NCBI GenBank assembly: GCA_964247055.1
Contig: OZ176050.1
Location: 3,906,001-3,970,000, forward strand
Length of the DNA stretch: 64,000 bases
Origin: Paragordius varius
Lineage: Eukaryota; Nematomorpha
Direction of reading: 5' to 3'
The translations under genes and the position numbers were made by a program. Below are positions 45,201 to 57,850 of this stretch, piece after piece. Each line of letters opens with the position of its first letter. The stretch's first letter is position 1. Under the pieces are notes generated by a model. The model was given only the letters and a program-made list of their open reading frames with translations, did no database searches and had not been told where the DNA came from.

Positions 45201-47420
45201 AGTTTTAGTGAAATGCTTGGTTAAATACAAAAAAGGAATTCAATAAAAATGTCAAAATAGAAAAGAAAATAGAATAAAGAAACAGATTCAACGTGTGCCA
45301 ACATTTTGAAATCATTCTAATGTAAGGAAATTTTTCTACATTCAAATTGGGTGAAAACAAAATCTACGAAAATTTGTTTGTGTATTTTAAAAATTCATCA
45401 ATAAAAAAATTATAAGTATCAATATGGTCATAGGGCAATTTTAAAGCACTCTAAGGGCCGCGGTTTGAGTAATACTGATTTAAAGTATGAATCAACATAC
45501 ATAACAAGGTTATTTGTAAACTTGTATTTAATTGATTTTTCATTTGAATTTTTGTTGGCATTTTAAAGATTTATTTCTACTTAAGGTTGCAATCGCCATA
45601 GTAGTGACCAATGACTGACTTATCATTAAAATGCGTGTCTGCATTATATTTGTAATTTACCATTTCATAGTTAAAGGAGGAAAAAATATTTAAGTTTTTT
45701 TAACGCTTGAGTTGAGCTTTTTTCCTATTTGTTTTTTAAGAAGAATGAGAGCTTCATCAATTCAATTATCTAAGGTCGGTCATAACATAAACTAAAAACT
45801 AAACGTTATATATATATACAACTGTATTTAGACATTTGTCCAATTTATCCGCAATCATTTTGTCTCAAAATTTATTGACTGATGATAGTCTGAAACCAGA
45901 AGTTTTTGCGGGCTGTACCAATTTAACACATTTAATATTGGATGCAAATAAGATTGAATCACCTCCAAACGATTTTTTGATGGATTCACAATCTACCCTT
46001 ACGAGCTTACACATGTCCCATAACCATATTAAACGGGTTCCAGTTGGTTTACTAAGGAATCTCCCTAATTTAACATCTTTAAATTTGGGATATAATAATA
46101 TTATTGAGGTGGCACCCCATGCATTCAGTCAAAATGCAAAATTACAAATTCTCAATTTAAATGGTAATAAAATCAAGAGATTTGAACTGCTTGATGACAA
46201 GATTCTTACCAATATTAATACAATATGGTTAGGAAATAATCTTCTGACGGAATTTCCCTTTGAATCCATTCAAAATTATCAAAATCTCACCAGCCTTATA
46301 TTAAACAAAAATAAAATTAAAAGTATCGACGGGCTTCTGGATCTGATCAAAGTTAGTCCGAAAAAACGCATATATTTACATGGTAAGACTCTCTTTTATT
46401 GGGCGCATTATTGCCATAAAAATTTGAATTAATATGCAGACTAAACGTTAAAAGTAAACAACAAATTTTTATTGAAAAGACAACCAATCAGGTTTTTTAA
46501 AACCATGATTTTTAATACTCGTGTAATTAATTTATATAACTAAGCGCATATCAATTTACATCAACCCCATTCGGCAAACCAAAACGACGTACATTAAAAA
46601 AATTAAGATTGTTCTTTTTTAAAATATAGTCTCAGTCTGTGTATTATCAATTTTCTGTTTTTATCCTATTAAAAACATTTTCTTAAGAAGAAATAAATAA
46701 TTCCATTATTTTTCGATGCATATCAATTTTTTTATAGATAATCCCATTGTGTGTGATTGTGACACTTATAATTTGGCATATTGGTACAACAATGAATATA
46801 AATTAAACCAAGGACAGAAAACGGTGGATATGGAATATATGGATTATATTGATGTTAGTGAAGTGTCTGGTCTTGAAATCATAGGAACGTGTTCTAATCT
46901 CGATTACAAAATAACAGAAATATCGTTAACTGATGCAAGCTTAATTGAAAAACTCTCCCCCCTTTGTGATTCGGAAAATAAACCACCAAACGTTATTATA
47001 CGTGCTAAAACAACCGTTCGACAAATAGATACGAGTACTCCCAGTAAATATATTTCGGATTTAACAACCTCGTCTTCGATAATTTCCTCCTTGTTAAGCA
47101 ATCGTACAACGACAAAATTGGTCAACAAACAACCCGATCAACGTGAGCTGCAAAAATATAAACAAAATACATACATTTTTGGTTCCCTATTTGTCCTGAC
47201 TGTTTTTATGCTTGGCATAATAATCCTGCAACGTTTTGGATTAATTCCAAACACATTTAAACAAAAAACGGTGGGATTATTTCAAGCGTCTCCCCTTTCC
47301 CTTAACACGAAAAATAATCATCGTTATGCCAATGACATTTGGCAGAATGGCAGGGAAACATCTGATCGAATACATTTCAAAAATCATGAATTTGTTCCTC
47401 CTGCAACCTCTACCACATAA
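42225..47420 (+). CDS. LRR transmembrane receptor, copy C (three exons, hAT in intron 1)
   Basis: Predicted join 42225-43138, 45832-46382, 46738-47420, giving 715 residues, the most complete family member in the window. I chose the ATG at 42225, matching copies A and B. It has a signal peptide, N cap (CPTLPRNVDCTC), LRRs, the rebuilt LRRCT, the Ser/Thr stalk, a membrane helix (YIFGSLFVLTVFMLGIIILQ) and the full tail ending in FVPPATSTT. The tail has no recognised signalling domain. N-glycosylation sites occur in the ectodomain (NFTS, NLTS). Intron 1 is expanded to 2.7 kb by a hAT at 43184-45477 but splice sites are intact. A candidate AATAAA is at 47514-47519. The role is inferred as surface recognition or adhesion. 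Confidence 0.85.
43184..45477 (-). mobile_element. hAT transposon in intron 1 of LRR copy C
   Basis: Imperfect inverted ends CAGTGGTACTCACC and GAGTAATACTG are flanked by a perfect 8-bp duplication ATTTAAAG (43176-43183, 45478-45485). Copies A (near 3520) and B (near 20405) have the uninterrupted site. It carries a decayed transposase antisense to the LRR gene. The same insertion is present in inverted copy D. Confidence 0.92.
43950..45045 (-). pseudogene. hAT transposase (GTF2IRD2/ZBED-like), decayed
   Basis: Minus strand, in order: an N-terminal block TSTAKKHKLSDENR and a zinc-finger remnant VVDCHIC (about 44920-45040), SYEICYI and KNMKLFTDSQLI (about 44690-44760), the catalytic region NCKYFSIAIDFRTDITTPQC and FLPMNNTTKGSFLELI (44251-44577), and a further block RILTNLLKDIHREFDDVLLY (44038-44220). 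The C-terminal dimerisation domain was not recognised. Stops and shifts break the frame. Confidence 0.8.
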
Positions 47421-48171
47421 TAAACTAATTAATATTAATTGATCGGAAGATTACCGCTCATAAAATGTGATAGATTTTTATTGCTATCAATATATAGAAA
47501 ATTTGTATATTATAATAAATAATTATCAATTAACATTTTCTCGTGTTATTTATATGATATTATCAATTCTTTAGTTGTTGTATTTCTGTAACATGGTTTA
47601 ATAGTTAAATTTAAAAAGTTAATAAAATTTTTTTAATATAGGCCATTTTCAATGGATTAAATGTTTAAGAATTGATCTCTTATTTTTTTAAATTCTGGTT
47701 TTGAGATAAATCTCGAAATCTATTAGTGCGTCCTGTGATAGGACAAGACCTGTGATTCAATGTTTTTTCAGATAATGGGTCGCATATTATAAGATCAAGT
47801 GTTTTAATAGAAGACTTGGTTTTAATGGAGCACATTTTGTTTAATTATTAGACTTTGGTGGCGGTAATCTTGCATGAATTGGAACCAAATTTAAATGTAA
47901 TTATAAAAATAATATTAATAATTATGACTAATAACAGTAACGTCTAAAAATTTGTAATACGCTGCAGTGTCAGTAGCGCCTTTTTTGAACAAAATTAAAA
48001 TGATGTTTTAAAAATCATCAAACATTTTCTTTTTGCATACGAATGACTAATAAATTCATTTATGTTGCATTTGCAAACCTTTTTAGCCCCAAAAAATGTA
48101 AATTTGTGATTTTTTAGATTTTAGCGTCCAAAATGTATCCCTTAAACTTAAGGTACTTTATTGTTCTAAAG
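47421..48171. other. 3' flank of LRR copy C
   Basis: AT-rich flank nearly identical to the flank of copy B. It contains the candidate AATAAA at 47514-47519 and no coding signal. Confidence 0.5.
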
Positions 48172-48473
48172 CAGGGCTGTTCAACAGGTGGTTCCGGAGC
48201 CACTTGTGGCTCTTTGAAAATTTTGAGTGGCTTATCAAAAAAAATTGAACAAAATTTTTTTTATAAAAAGTTTAATTATTGAATAGCGATGTAAAATTTT
48301 TATTTTTTTTTAAAAAAATTTAAATTGATTTCCATAAATTTTTTTACAAATTTTATTAATTTCCTCGAATTCATTTAATCATTTATTCCTTTACAATCTG
48401 AGAATCTTTAGAATGCCTCCCATAGTAAACTTTTTTTGGTAATTATTTAGTGAAGAACCTATTTTTAATATAG
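48172..48473. mobile_element. Left end of short hAT, unit 3 copy
   Basis: CAGGGCTGTTCAAC terminus after TTCTAAAG (48164-48171), equivalent to 24644. Its right end is missing because of the hAT-hAT recombination in this unit. Confidence 0.55.
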
Positions 48474-48746
48474 CAGGGCTTCTTAAACTTTTGTAGTTCC
48501 CGACCCCATTTATGATTGCGAGTTTCTTAACGACCCCAACAAATAAAAAAAGAAAAATAATAATTTCTTCAAAATAACAATTGGAAATTTTGTTGATAAT
48601 ATTTATCAGGATTTTTGAGAGATTGAGAAAAATATATCTACATTTTTTATAAATTTCAATAACATTTTCTGATTCATTGTAAATTTATACAAGATACTAG
48701 CTGGCCCTGTCACGCTTCAGTGTGGCATCATCTCACCGATAACACT

Positions 48747-49950
48747 GTGACACAACTTTTTCTGAATCTAAATTTTTTAATATTTTCTGATTTCTTATGG
48801 TATTGTGATCAGATTTGTGAAAAAAAATTTTTACTTACCCAGGTCGTTTTCGAGATATGGGACTTTTTCCATATTTAGACATATACAATATTTTCTCGTT
48901 TGTAAATATTTTTCACTAGGTAAACAAATTATATGTGGCTTATAATACAAATTTTATTATAGACCACCAATTTATCTTTAAAATAAAAAAATTAACTCAA
49001 AATATTCAATACTTTTTGTTCCAGGGGCAAAAACCCTCAAAAACGGGGGAACTTAACATTTTTTGTCACAAATATTTTTCATCATCTTATTAAATGAAAA
49101 CACATTTTATTTTATGTTCTTGGATGTTAATAATGTTTGTTTAATTATAATTATCATTAGGTAATAGATTTGTCGACTTTTATTTTAAAAAATAAATTTA
49201 ATTTTTACATCTTTTTGCTGTTTTTTTATCTAAAAAGCTAAATTTTACTCAGCTGCATATAATATATTCTTTATTTCATATGATATTTTTAAATATTTCT
49301 TACACTTAAATATACTCTATATCAGCTTTTTCATCAAGAATATATTATTGTATACCCAAAATGTACAAAAAATATAATTATCACCCACATTTTTTAAACG
49401 CCGCAGTTTTAATAGGGCCGCAGGCATGCATTTAATTTTAGGTTACGAGTCTTTTAAACAATGTAGTGTTTAAATCTAAAATGAACCCAAAGAAAAAGCG
49501 GCATAGGTTTTATTGCGAACTTTTCTTAAATTTTTTTAGGAAATTAAAAAATAACAATTACCTGGAATTAGTTAATCGACTCTTTCTATAGGATGGGTAT
49601 GTATGTCAGAATACTCATGTTATTTAAACATTTATATTCTTTTTTATCCAAAAATATAGGATGCCGCTTGAATCTAAAGCTACATATAGTGAATTCCCAT
49701 TGTGTGTTTCCCAAAGACGCCATCACAGAAAGAGCCGAAAAGGGACATCAATTTTAAATCTTTCGAAAAAACTAACGAAATAATATAAATTTAATTTGCG
49801 ATTATATATTTATATATATATATATATATAATAAATTAATTATTATTTTATTTTACTTTCATTCAAAATCAAGATAGATTATCCGTGTCTTTTTACCAAA
49901 ATAAACACATTCTTTATTATACACTCTAATTAATTGAAGCATCAAATTAC
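48747..49950. repeat. Left arm of ~1.2 kb inverted repeat, unit 3
   Basis: Unit 3 counterpart of 25219-26410; its reverse complement is at 51014-52218. Confidence 0.75.
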
Positions 49951-51013
49951 ATGTTTTCACTCGTCAGAGCGGTCATGTTATATAACCTGTCTCGCCATAG
50001 TACTCTATCTATGGCGTCTTCTGCATTCAGCTCATATTCTGCCAACTCTTTTTACTGTACACCCATTTCGATTTAGGCCGCCCACGTCCTCGTTTTCCTT
50101 CAACTATATGACTATCTATTATTTTTGCAATATGATTAGAATCTCTCCTTTCAATGTTCCGGAACCAACGTACCCTAATTTTTGACTTTATATTCACTAT
50201 TGATTTAACATCTGTGCACACGAATAAATCGATTCTCGATTCTATAGTCTGTTGTTACCCCATACATCATTCTAAGCATTTTCAGTTCAGTCACGTTGAA
50301 ATGTCTTTCTTCGGATTTTTTGACACTCCACGTCTGTGAATTATACATCATTGTGGGTTGAACAACTGAACTGTATATCTTACCTTTCACTCTAACATCA
50401 ATATATGGATCACATAACACGCTTGAAATTTTCCAATTTATCCAACTGCTCTTTATTTTCAAATTATTATCATCGGTCAACGATCCAACTGATCTTAACT
50501 TAGCCCCCAAATATTTGCAACTTTCTTTACCCTTCAGAAGGCTATCATCAACTTCCATTTCATGTTGTGGACCCCCAAAAGTAATAAGTTCGGTTTTTGC
50601 TTTAACTTTCAGACCGTATTGATTCAGTATAATGTTCCATCTGTTTACCGTTCGCTTTAACTCAGCCAATGAATCAGACAAGATGATTATGTCACCTGAA
50701 TTTAAGTCAAACCTGACCTTACATTAACGACCTTGGCTATCTCGTCCATACAAATTAAAAACAATAAGGGGCTGAGTGATGACCTTGGTAGACTCCATAC
50801 TTTATTAAAAAGGGCTCTGATAAACCTTGTGTTTTAATCCTAGAGGTCTGAGATTTGTACATTATTAAACAACTTGATATAACTTTCTGGGACCTTTTTA
50901 CGACGGATTCAACAAATAGTTTATCTAGGAATCCTGTCAAAAAATTTTTCAATCTCAATTAAAACCCCGTGTAACTCTTTCAATGAGAATTATATATTGA
51001 ATTATACGCAAAT
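49951..51013 (-). mobile_element. LINE fragment between inverted arms, unit 3
   Basis: Counterpart of 26411-27478. Frames include SLAELKRTVNRWNIILNQYG to MMYGVTTDYRI (50205-50681) and SNHIAKIIDSHIVEGKRGRG (50027-50221). The catalytic ADD of the unit 2 copy reads SGD here, and further frameshifts are present. Confidence 0.75.
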
Positions 51014-52218
51014 CCTCATTTAATGCTTCAATTAATTAGAGTGAAGATTAAAGAAAGTGTATATTTTGGTCAAAAAGACACGGATAATCTATCTTGGTTT
51101 TGAATGAAAGTAAAATAAAATAATAATTAATTCATTATATACATATATATATATAAATATATAATCGCAAATAAAATTTATATTATTTCTATAGTTTTTT
51201 CGAAAGATTTAAAATTAATGTCCCTTTTCGGCTCTTTCTGTGATGGCGTCTTTGGGAAACACATAATGGGAATTCACTATATGTAGCTTTAGATTAAAGC
51301 GGCATCCTATATTTTTGGATAAAAAAGAATATAAATGTTTAAATAACATGAGTATTCTGACATACATACCCATCCTAGAGAAAGAGTCGATTAACTTATT
51401 CCAGGTAATTGTTATTTTTTAATTTCCCAAAAAATTTTAAGAAAAAGTTCGCAATAAAACCTATGCCGCTTTTTCTTTGGGTAACACTACATCGTTTAAA
51501 AGACTCGTAACCTAAAACTAAATGCATGCCTGCGGCCCTATTAAAACTGCGGCTTTTAAAAAATGTGGGTGATAATTATATTTTTTGTACATTTTGGGTA
51601 TGTAATAATATATTCTTGATGAAAAAGCTGATATAGAGTATATTTAAGTGTAAGAAATATTTAAAATTATCATATGAAATAAAGAATAAATTATATGCAG
51701 CTGAGTAAAATTTAGCTTTTTTAGATAAAAAAACAGCAAAAAAGATGTAAAAATTAAATTTATTTTTTAAAATAAAAGTCGACAAATCTATTACCTAATG
51801 ATAATTATAATTAAACAAACATTATTAACATCCAAGAACATAAAATAAAATGTGTTTTCATTTAATAAGATGATGAAAAATATTTGTGACAAAAAATGTT
51901 AAGTTCCCCCGTTTTTGAGGGTTTTTGCCCCCTGGAACAAAAAGTATTAAATATTTTGACTTAATTTTTTTTATTTTAAAGATAAATTGTTGGTCTATAA
52001 TAAAATTTGTATTATAAGCCACATATTATTTGTTGACCTAGCGAAAAATATTTACAAACGAGAATATTTTGGATATGGCTAAATATGGAAAAAGTCCCAT
52101 ATCTCGAAAACCTGCGTAAGTAAAAATTTTTTTGCACAAATGTGATCATAATACCATAAGGAATCAGAAAATATTAATAAATTTGGATCCAGAAAATTGA
52201 CCCCAAATTTTGTTGCAC
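51014..52218. repeat. Right arm of ~1.2 kb inverted repeat, unit 3
   Basis: Counterpart of 27479-28683. The following 52219-52560 is AT-rich without a gene. Confidence 0.75.
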
Positions 52219-52559
52219 AGTGTAATTATTCTTAATAATTTGCAATAAATAGAGTTAATGGAGGTTAAATAATAATAATAAAAAACATATTTAATAAAAA
52301 GAATGTCTTTAATTATTCTTTTACGGGTTTTTGCATAGGCTGAAATATTGTTTACTCGAAATTGACCAAATTAAATGTGTTCCTTATAAAATATTAAACC
52401 ATTGGATTTATTTTAAGATATTCGTTTTACGAAGTCATGGTTAAAAGTTCTAATTTGAAATTGTGTTCATACAGCTGGGATCAAGGGATATAAAAAGTAA
52501 ATCATTTGTGGTTCCTTTTTAAAGGAAAAAATGATATTATACAAATTAGCCAGAAACGT

Positions 52560-53360
52560 GTTTAACTGAACTCGTATGGCTTCTTAGGTTTTTTGAAAGT
52601 TAGCTCCAAAACTACGCCTATTTTGTTTGGCGTCTCCGTTCTAAACTGATAGACCCCTACCCATTTGCCTTTATAGGGCAAATATTCGGAATCATCTTTG
52701 ATACCATCGTCTCATGGGTTATTCAAAAAACCTCAACACTAAATCGTATGATGGCGTTTTAGGGCATAAAGGCATTAAATTAACGGCTAATAAAAGAATC
52801 CGATTTTAATTTTTACTTAGTTACGGGTAATATAACCTTTAATGAGCTAATATTGCTTCTAAACAGATAGCGCTAAAACTGCGCCACAATATAGAAATTG
52901 CGTTGCAGCCAATATTAAAAAAACGCAAGACTAAAATTTTTTCCTTTTAACAGAGAATAACTCGAATCCTCAGTAAATTTTAACGGTATCATACCCTGGG
53001 CAAAAAATTATTTAGTTTTTTTTTTAAAAAAATGGCATTTTACGGGGGGAACGGGTAAAAAGAGAGCCTAAATTAAAAAAAGTAAGCCGAGTAAGTTTGA
53101 AGCAATCAAAAAAACGTAAAAATAATCATATTTGAAATCGAATGGTTCAACATTTCCGGAAAATTGTCTAAAAGACACGATTTTCTGGACTTGTGTTTTC
53201 AAAAAAAACCGTTTAACTGGGAGCCTAATTCAAAAAAAGGGCGAAGCTATTGTCGGGGCATCATTAATGATTGAATTTTTTTGACACTTGGATGGATTTA
53301 CCGCGGTTTTCCGGAAACAGATTACAAAGCCAGCATTTTCCATTTTTATAAATATATAGA
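52560..53360 (-). mobile_element. Helitron fragment, unit 3 copy
   Basis: Counterpart of 29005-29800, starting on the minus strand with TCTATATATTTATAAAAATG at 53360. Confidence 0.6.
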
Positions 53361-53758
53361 TTATAATGATTGGAATAGATGCTGGTATAAACAGTCTTTC
53401 CGAACCAGAAGATTGTATGATATATTTATTTACGATGAATGTTATTTTTTTATAACAATAATTTTACAATTTAAAAAACATTTTTTGTTAAATTGTATTT
53501 TTATCACTCGCGACCCCAAATGGGGTCGCGACCCATAGTTTAAGAAGCCCTGATATAGCAATACCCATATTATTGGAGTTATAAATTACGTATTTTGCAA
53601 TTGGTAAATGTTTTTTTATTTATTTTTCTAACCACAGGGGTCATTATAAAAGGAATTTGTTCAAATCTATGTGAAACAAGCAGTGCGTTGTTAATATTGG
53701 TCTTTATTAAGACGTCGGATTTTATTTTAATACAATTGATTCCTCTGTAGCCCATACA

Positions 53759-56368
53759 TAAGGTGACCAGATTTTTTGAAGGAAAAAGCGGGACAAATCT
53801 GAGAAGGGGGGGGGGGGGGGTCATTGGGGGGTACAACCAAAAATTTTTATACAAAAAATTTATTGTAATATTTATTTATTTTTAACACAAATACATTATA
53901 AATATAAAAAAATTTGTACCTCACAGGTGTACCTTATTCAATAAATTTACATGTGCACGAACAAAGGGTGAAGTGATTGTAATATTCTACATAAAAATAA
54001 TAAAGACGAAATCATCACAAAGTGCGCTGGGTGATGCAAGAAGCGGCACAAAAAATATTTTTAACAATTTAGCGAATATTCTTAATCAAAACATTATTGG
54101 CAGATAAACAACGCTATTTAAACAGCTACTGATTTGTTACGCCTGGATGTGGAAAATATATATTTTAAAATGCTTGGATATTGTAGAACTGTTGGTTAGC
54201 TCTTTTGCCAGCGATTGAAATATTTATAAAAATGTGATCTCCTAGAATCCTATTTTTTATCACAGGACATAGGTCAAAATTCCAAGTCAAAAAAGGTTAG
54301 AAAATAATTTTATACCATTATCTAATCGCATTATTATAAAGCATCCAGAAAAACAAGGCTCAATGAATAGCCAGATATAAAAATGTTTTATACGAACAGA
54401 AACGATTATTTGGAAGACAAGACGGTGCACAATAACACTTTTTTATGAAGTCTCATTATTAAATAAATATATTGAATGAAAACATATATTATGCACAACA
54501 GAAAAAAATACGTAGGATAGAAATGGTTAAAATAAACATTAAACAAATTATTTTCCATACAATAATATTTTAATTGTAGAATTTGCATTATCTTTGAACC
54601 ACTGCTATTGAACACGTTTTTTCACAGTAAATTAAGTAAGGACACGGTCAAATTTAAATGTTGAATAAAAGCCATTTTATGTGTTCAAATATAATTTGAC
54701 AAATTATGAAGACTTACAATATTTTAAGTAATTTTGTTTATTTTTAACACAAAAACTTTAAAGAAAATATTTTATTCTTTGGTATATTTTTTGTTTGAGT
54801 GAATGATTGTCATCATTTTTTAAAATCTTGTAGAAGTCTTCACAAGAATTTGTCAAATCATATTTGACAGATAAAACGGCCTTTAAAGTTTCAACCTTTA
54901 AATTTGATTTTTCCGATGTCCACACCTGATTTACTGTGGAAAAAACGCGCTCAGTAGCAGCGTTGGTTCCAGGTAAAGATATTGCGAATTCCACAATTTT
55001 TAAAATATTATTGTATGTAATATAGTTGGTTTCTAAATGATGAAATATTTCCAACCATTTCTTTTCTACTGTATATTTTTCTTTTGTCCATAATTTAAGT
55101 TTTTCATTATTAATATATCTTTTAACTAATGATACTTCAGAAAAAAGATCATTTTCTGAAAGATTACTTTTTGAGAATTTTTGGGAGCAGATATAATCAA
55201 ATGATTTTTGAACATCGCACCAATTAAATTCTGATTTTAATGTTATCCAATGAAAATGATCAATTTCATTGAATTGCGTCGTCCAGTCTTCCAAATAATC
55301 TTTACAGTTTGTATAAAACATTTTTATATGGTACAGGATATCTTGACGATTTATTAAGCCTTGTTTTTCTAAATTATTTATTATATTGCGGATGCTTAAT
55401 GGTATAAAATTATTTTCTAACCGTTCTTGACATTGGAATTTTAGGTTATTAACTTCATTGGCTACTTCGATTGCCCAAATTTTGTCACCTTCTATAAATT
55501 TAATAACATTTGAAAGAGAGAAGCTTGATTATGTAAGAAATCTAACCATATTTTTAAAGAATCACTTTCAAAAAACTTTTTTAAAGTTGTAGGACATTTG
55601 TCCTGTGATAAAAAAATGATTTTAAAGGATCATACATTTTTAAAATTCTTTCGATAGCTGGCATAAAAGCTAACCAACGAGTTTTACAATATCCAAGCAT
55701 TTTTTGAAATTGAACTTCTGCATTTTCACAGTTCTTTAAGCGTTTCAACATGTACCGTGTATATATAAAAATAGGAATATATTTTAACAACTACATTTTC
55801 CACATCTAGGTGTAACAAATCAGCAGCTGTTTGAATAGCGTTGTGTATTATATGCGCTGCACTCCCAACGCCAATAATGTTTTTGATTAAGATTATCTGT
55901 TAATTTATGAAAAATATTTTTGGTTCCCCTCATTTGTCTTTTAAGCTACCGATTTGTGGTATCAATTTATCTTTTAAGCTGCCGATTTGTGGTATTTAAT
56001 TGGCTTTTTAATAATGTTGACAAGTAATCAAACTAAAATATTAGTATAATAAATATTATATTACCTTAATTTTCTGGAATAAAGGTGTAAGATACCGATT
56101 TGTGGTATCAATTTGTCTTTTAATCTAGAGATTTGTAGTATTAACTTGGCTTTTGATAAATAATGACAGTAGTAGTAGGAAGGAAAGTGTATAATCATAT
56201 GATATAAATTCGAAAAAAATAAATATTTTTAATTTAAAAATACGGTTAAAAAAATTTATTTGTATTAAAAAAAAATTATTTTTATATAATCGTTAAAAAG
56301 CGGGACATTTTAAAAACGTAGCGGGACCCTGGACAAAGTGTGAAAAAGCGGGACGTCTGGTCACCTTA
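53759..56368 (-). mobile_element. Chimeric TAAGGTGACC hAT, copy 3
   Basis: It has both hAT ends, but the flanking 8-mers do not match: CCCATACA on the left (53751-53758), as in copy 1, and TGTATATA on the right (56369-56376), as in copy 2. The left flank is that of copy 1 and the right flank that of copy 2. This is the expected product of recombination between copies 1 and 2 with loss of everything between. The N-terminal part of the transposase is also missing. Confidence 0.92.
54758..55935 (-). pseudogene. hAT transposase of copy 3, truncated
   Basis: The C-terminal frame (54758-55321) has SLPGTNAATERVFSTVNQVW and is close to copy 2. A second frame (55581-55790) has CENAEVQFQKMLGYCKTRWL. 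The catalytic core upstream and the BED finger are lost: at about 55930 the sequence jumps to the subterminal repeat array. Confidence 0.85.
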
Positions 56369-56699
56369 TGTATATATAACAAATTATTTATAGTTTTTAG
56401 AAATTGGAATAACCTGATACACATCTAAGTGAACTTAGCTTCTTTAAAAAATATATTTGGAACACACATTCAAATTTTTTTATAAGGTATGCAATTGTTT
56501 TAACTAATATTTTAGATTTATTTGCTGTCAAAGCAATGCGATGGTCTGTATATAAGCGTAATATTTATGATGCATTCCTTAAATGTCCGCCAATTTTCAC
56601 CCTTCATTTTGAAAACGCCATTTTTTATTACATCCTGATTTACATCGAAACATGCAAAACGAGAGAGCCCGTGATTTGTTAATAAACGTTTTAGAAAAG

Positions 56700-57043
56700 T
56701 AAAAAGAGTTTATATTTCATAGATACCCTATACTGTATTCAAAAAGAAAACAAATTCAATCCGAGTTAAAGAAGATTGGGAGAAGCTTTATTTAGTGAAA
56801 AGGGAATTGGATTATGACATAATATTAAACCAAATTATAAAAATGTTTAATAATATCAAGTACACTTTAAAGAAGAAATTAAGAAAATTCAATGAAACAG
56901 ACATAAATTCCCCTAAGTTTTTTGCATATGAAAATAAATTAATCTCGCTAAGAGAGATTCCAAGAACCAAAGAGGCTGTCAATACAATTCCTTTAAATTT
57001 TGTAATCGGGTCCCCTACAAATAATGAGTTTTTAAACTTTTAA
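56700..57043 (+). pseudogene. MADF-like ORF of PIF/Harbinger element, unit 3
   Basis: Counterpart of 39860-40201, with a few substitutions and a small upstream deletion that breaks the frame before 56795. Confidence 0.4.
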
Positions 57044-57194
57044 TTTTAAGTGATACCACAATTAATCTACCAATTAATCGTTCGCAAATACTACAAATAA
57101 ATTTCAGTAATCTTTATTTAATTAATGCGTAGATTACTAACAAAAAGGATAATAGCCAGGCGCTCAGAGGCCGAATGATTATAAATCTTTATTA

Positions 57195-57418
57195 AGGTTC
57201 ACTCCTGAAACGGTTGATTTTATAATAAACGAGATATTTCCACTACATCTTAGACCCACACAACGAAAAGGTTTTTTGACGTACAAACGGTATGTTATAG
57301 ATCCGGGATTTCGACATGGAGTCAGCAATAATTTTGGGATATCCCGAAGCTATGCGACACGAATAATATCCTATGTCAGCCACTATTGTAGCAGACTACG
57401 CCAAAAATGGATTTAAAA
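57195..57418 (+). pseudogene. PIF/Harbinger transposase N-terminal fragment, unit 3
   Basis: Counterpart of 40350-40595. ISRSYATRIISYVSHYC is retained; a short segment upstream of it is missing. Confidence 0.5.
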
Positions 57419-57451
57419 TTAAACGCATTTTAATATTTTCTAAGTTAGTCA

Positions 57452-57850
57452 TAGCTTTTACTGAATTTTTCAAATAAAATTTTACCTAGTTTGTTTTACA
57501 CTTTCTTTCATCATTAAAATATCCAATTATAAATGTTTTTTCATTTTTTTGGTTCACACATATGGAATAATTGGATATTTTGCAAAGTGCTTGATTGTTT
57601 TGTTTTTCGAAATGACTGGATAGATAATGTTTTAAGGATGCATGTTAACAATTTTATATTTTTAATAAGCAAATTTCAATAAAAATATATCAAAAACAAT
57701 ATAATCTTACTATCTCTCTTCCAAAAAAAAATTACCAACAATTTTTCAGAAAACAGCTGTTATTTTAAATAACCATGGTCAAAAAATAAATAATCACTGA
57801 CCTGGTCATGAATCGGTCAATTGACCGGATGACTTGGTCAGCACAACCTA
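57452..57850. mobile_element. Partial TAGGGTTGT MITE
   Basis: Matches 8243-8668, the right half of the MITE in unit 1, ending in CAGCACAACCTA. It marks the right boundary of unit 3. Confidence 0.6.

Larger units (their letters stand above)
48474..53552. mobile_element. CAGGGCTTCTTAAAC hAT, unit 3 copy
   Basis: Duplicate of 24946-29992 with the same nested contents: inverted arms, LINE fragment and Helitron fragment. Right end AGAAGCCCTG at 53552, followed by ATATAG. Confidence 0.65.
41130..57450 (+). repeat. Segmental duplication unit 3
   Basis: Head-to-tail copy of unit 2. It is shorter because the stretch between two TAAGGTGACC hATs (about 30.2-36.2 kb in unit 2) is missing, and it has an added hAT in intron 1 of the LRR gene. 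Similarity to unit 2 ends at about 57450, where a partial MITE begins. Confidence 0.8.
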
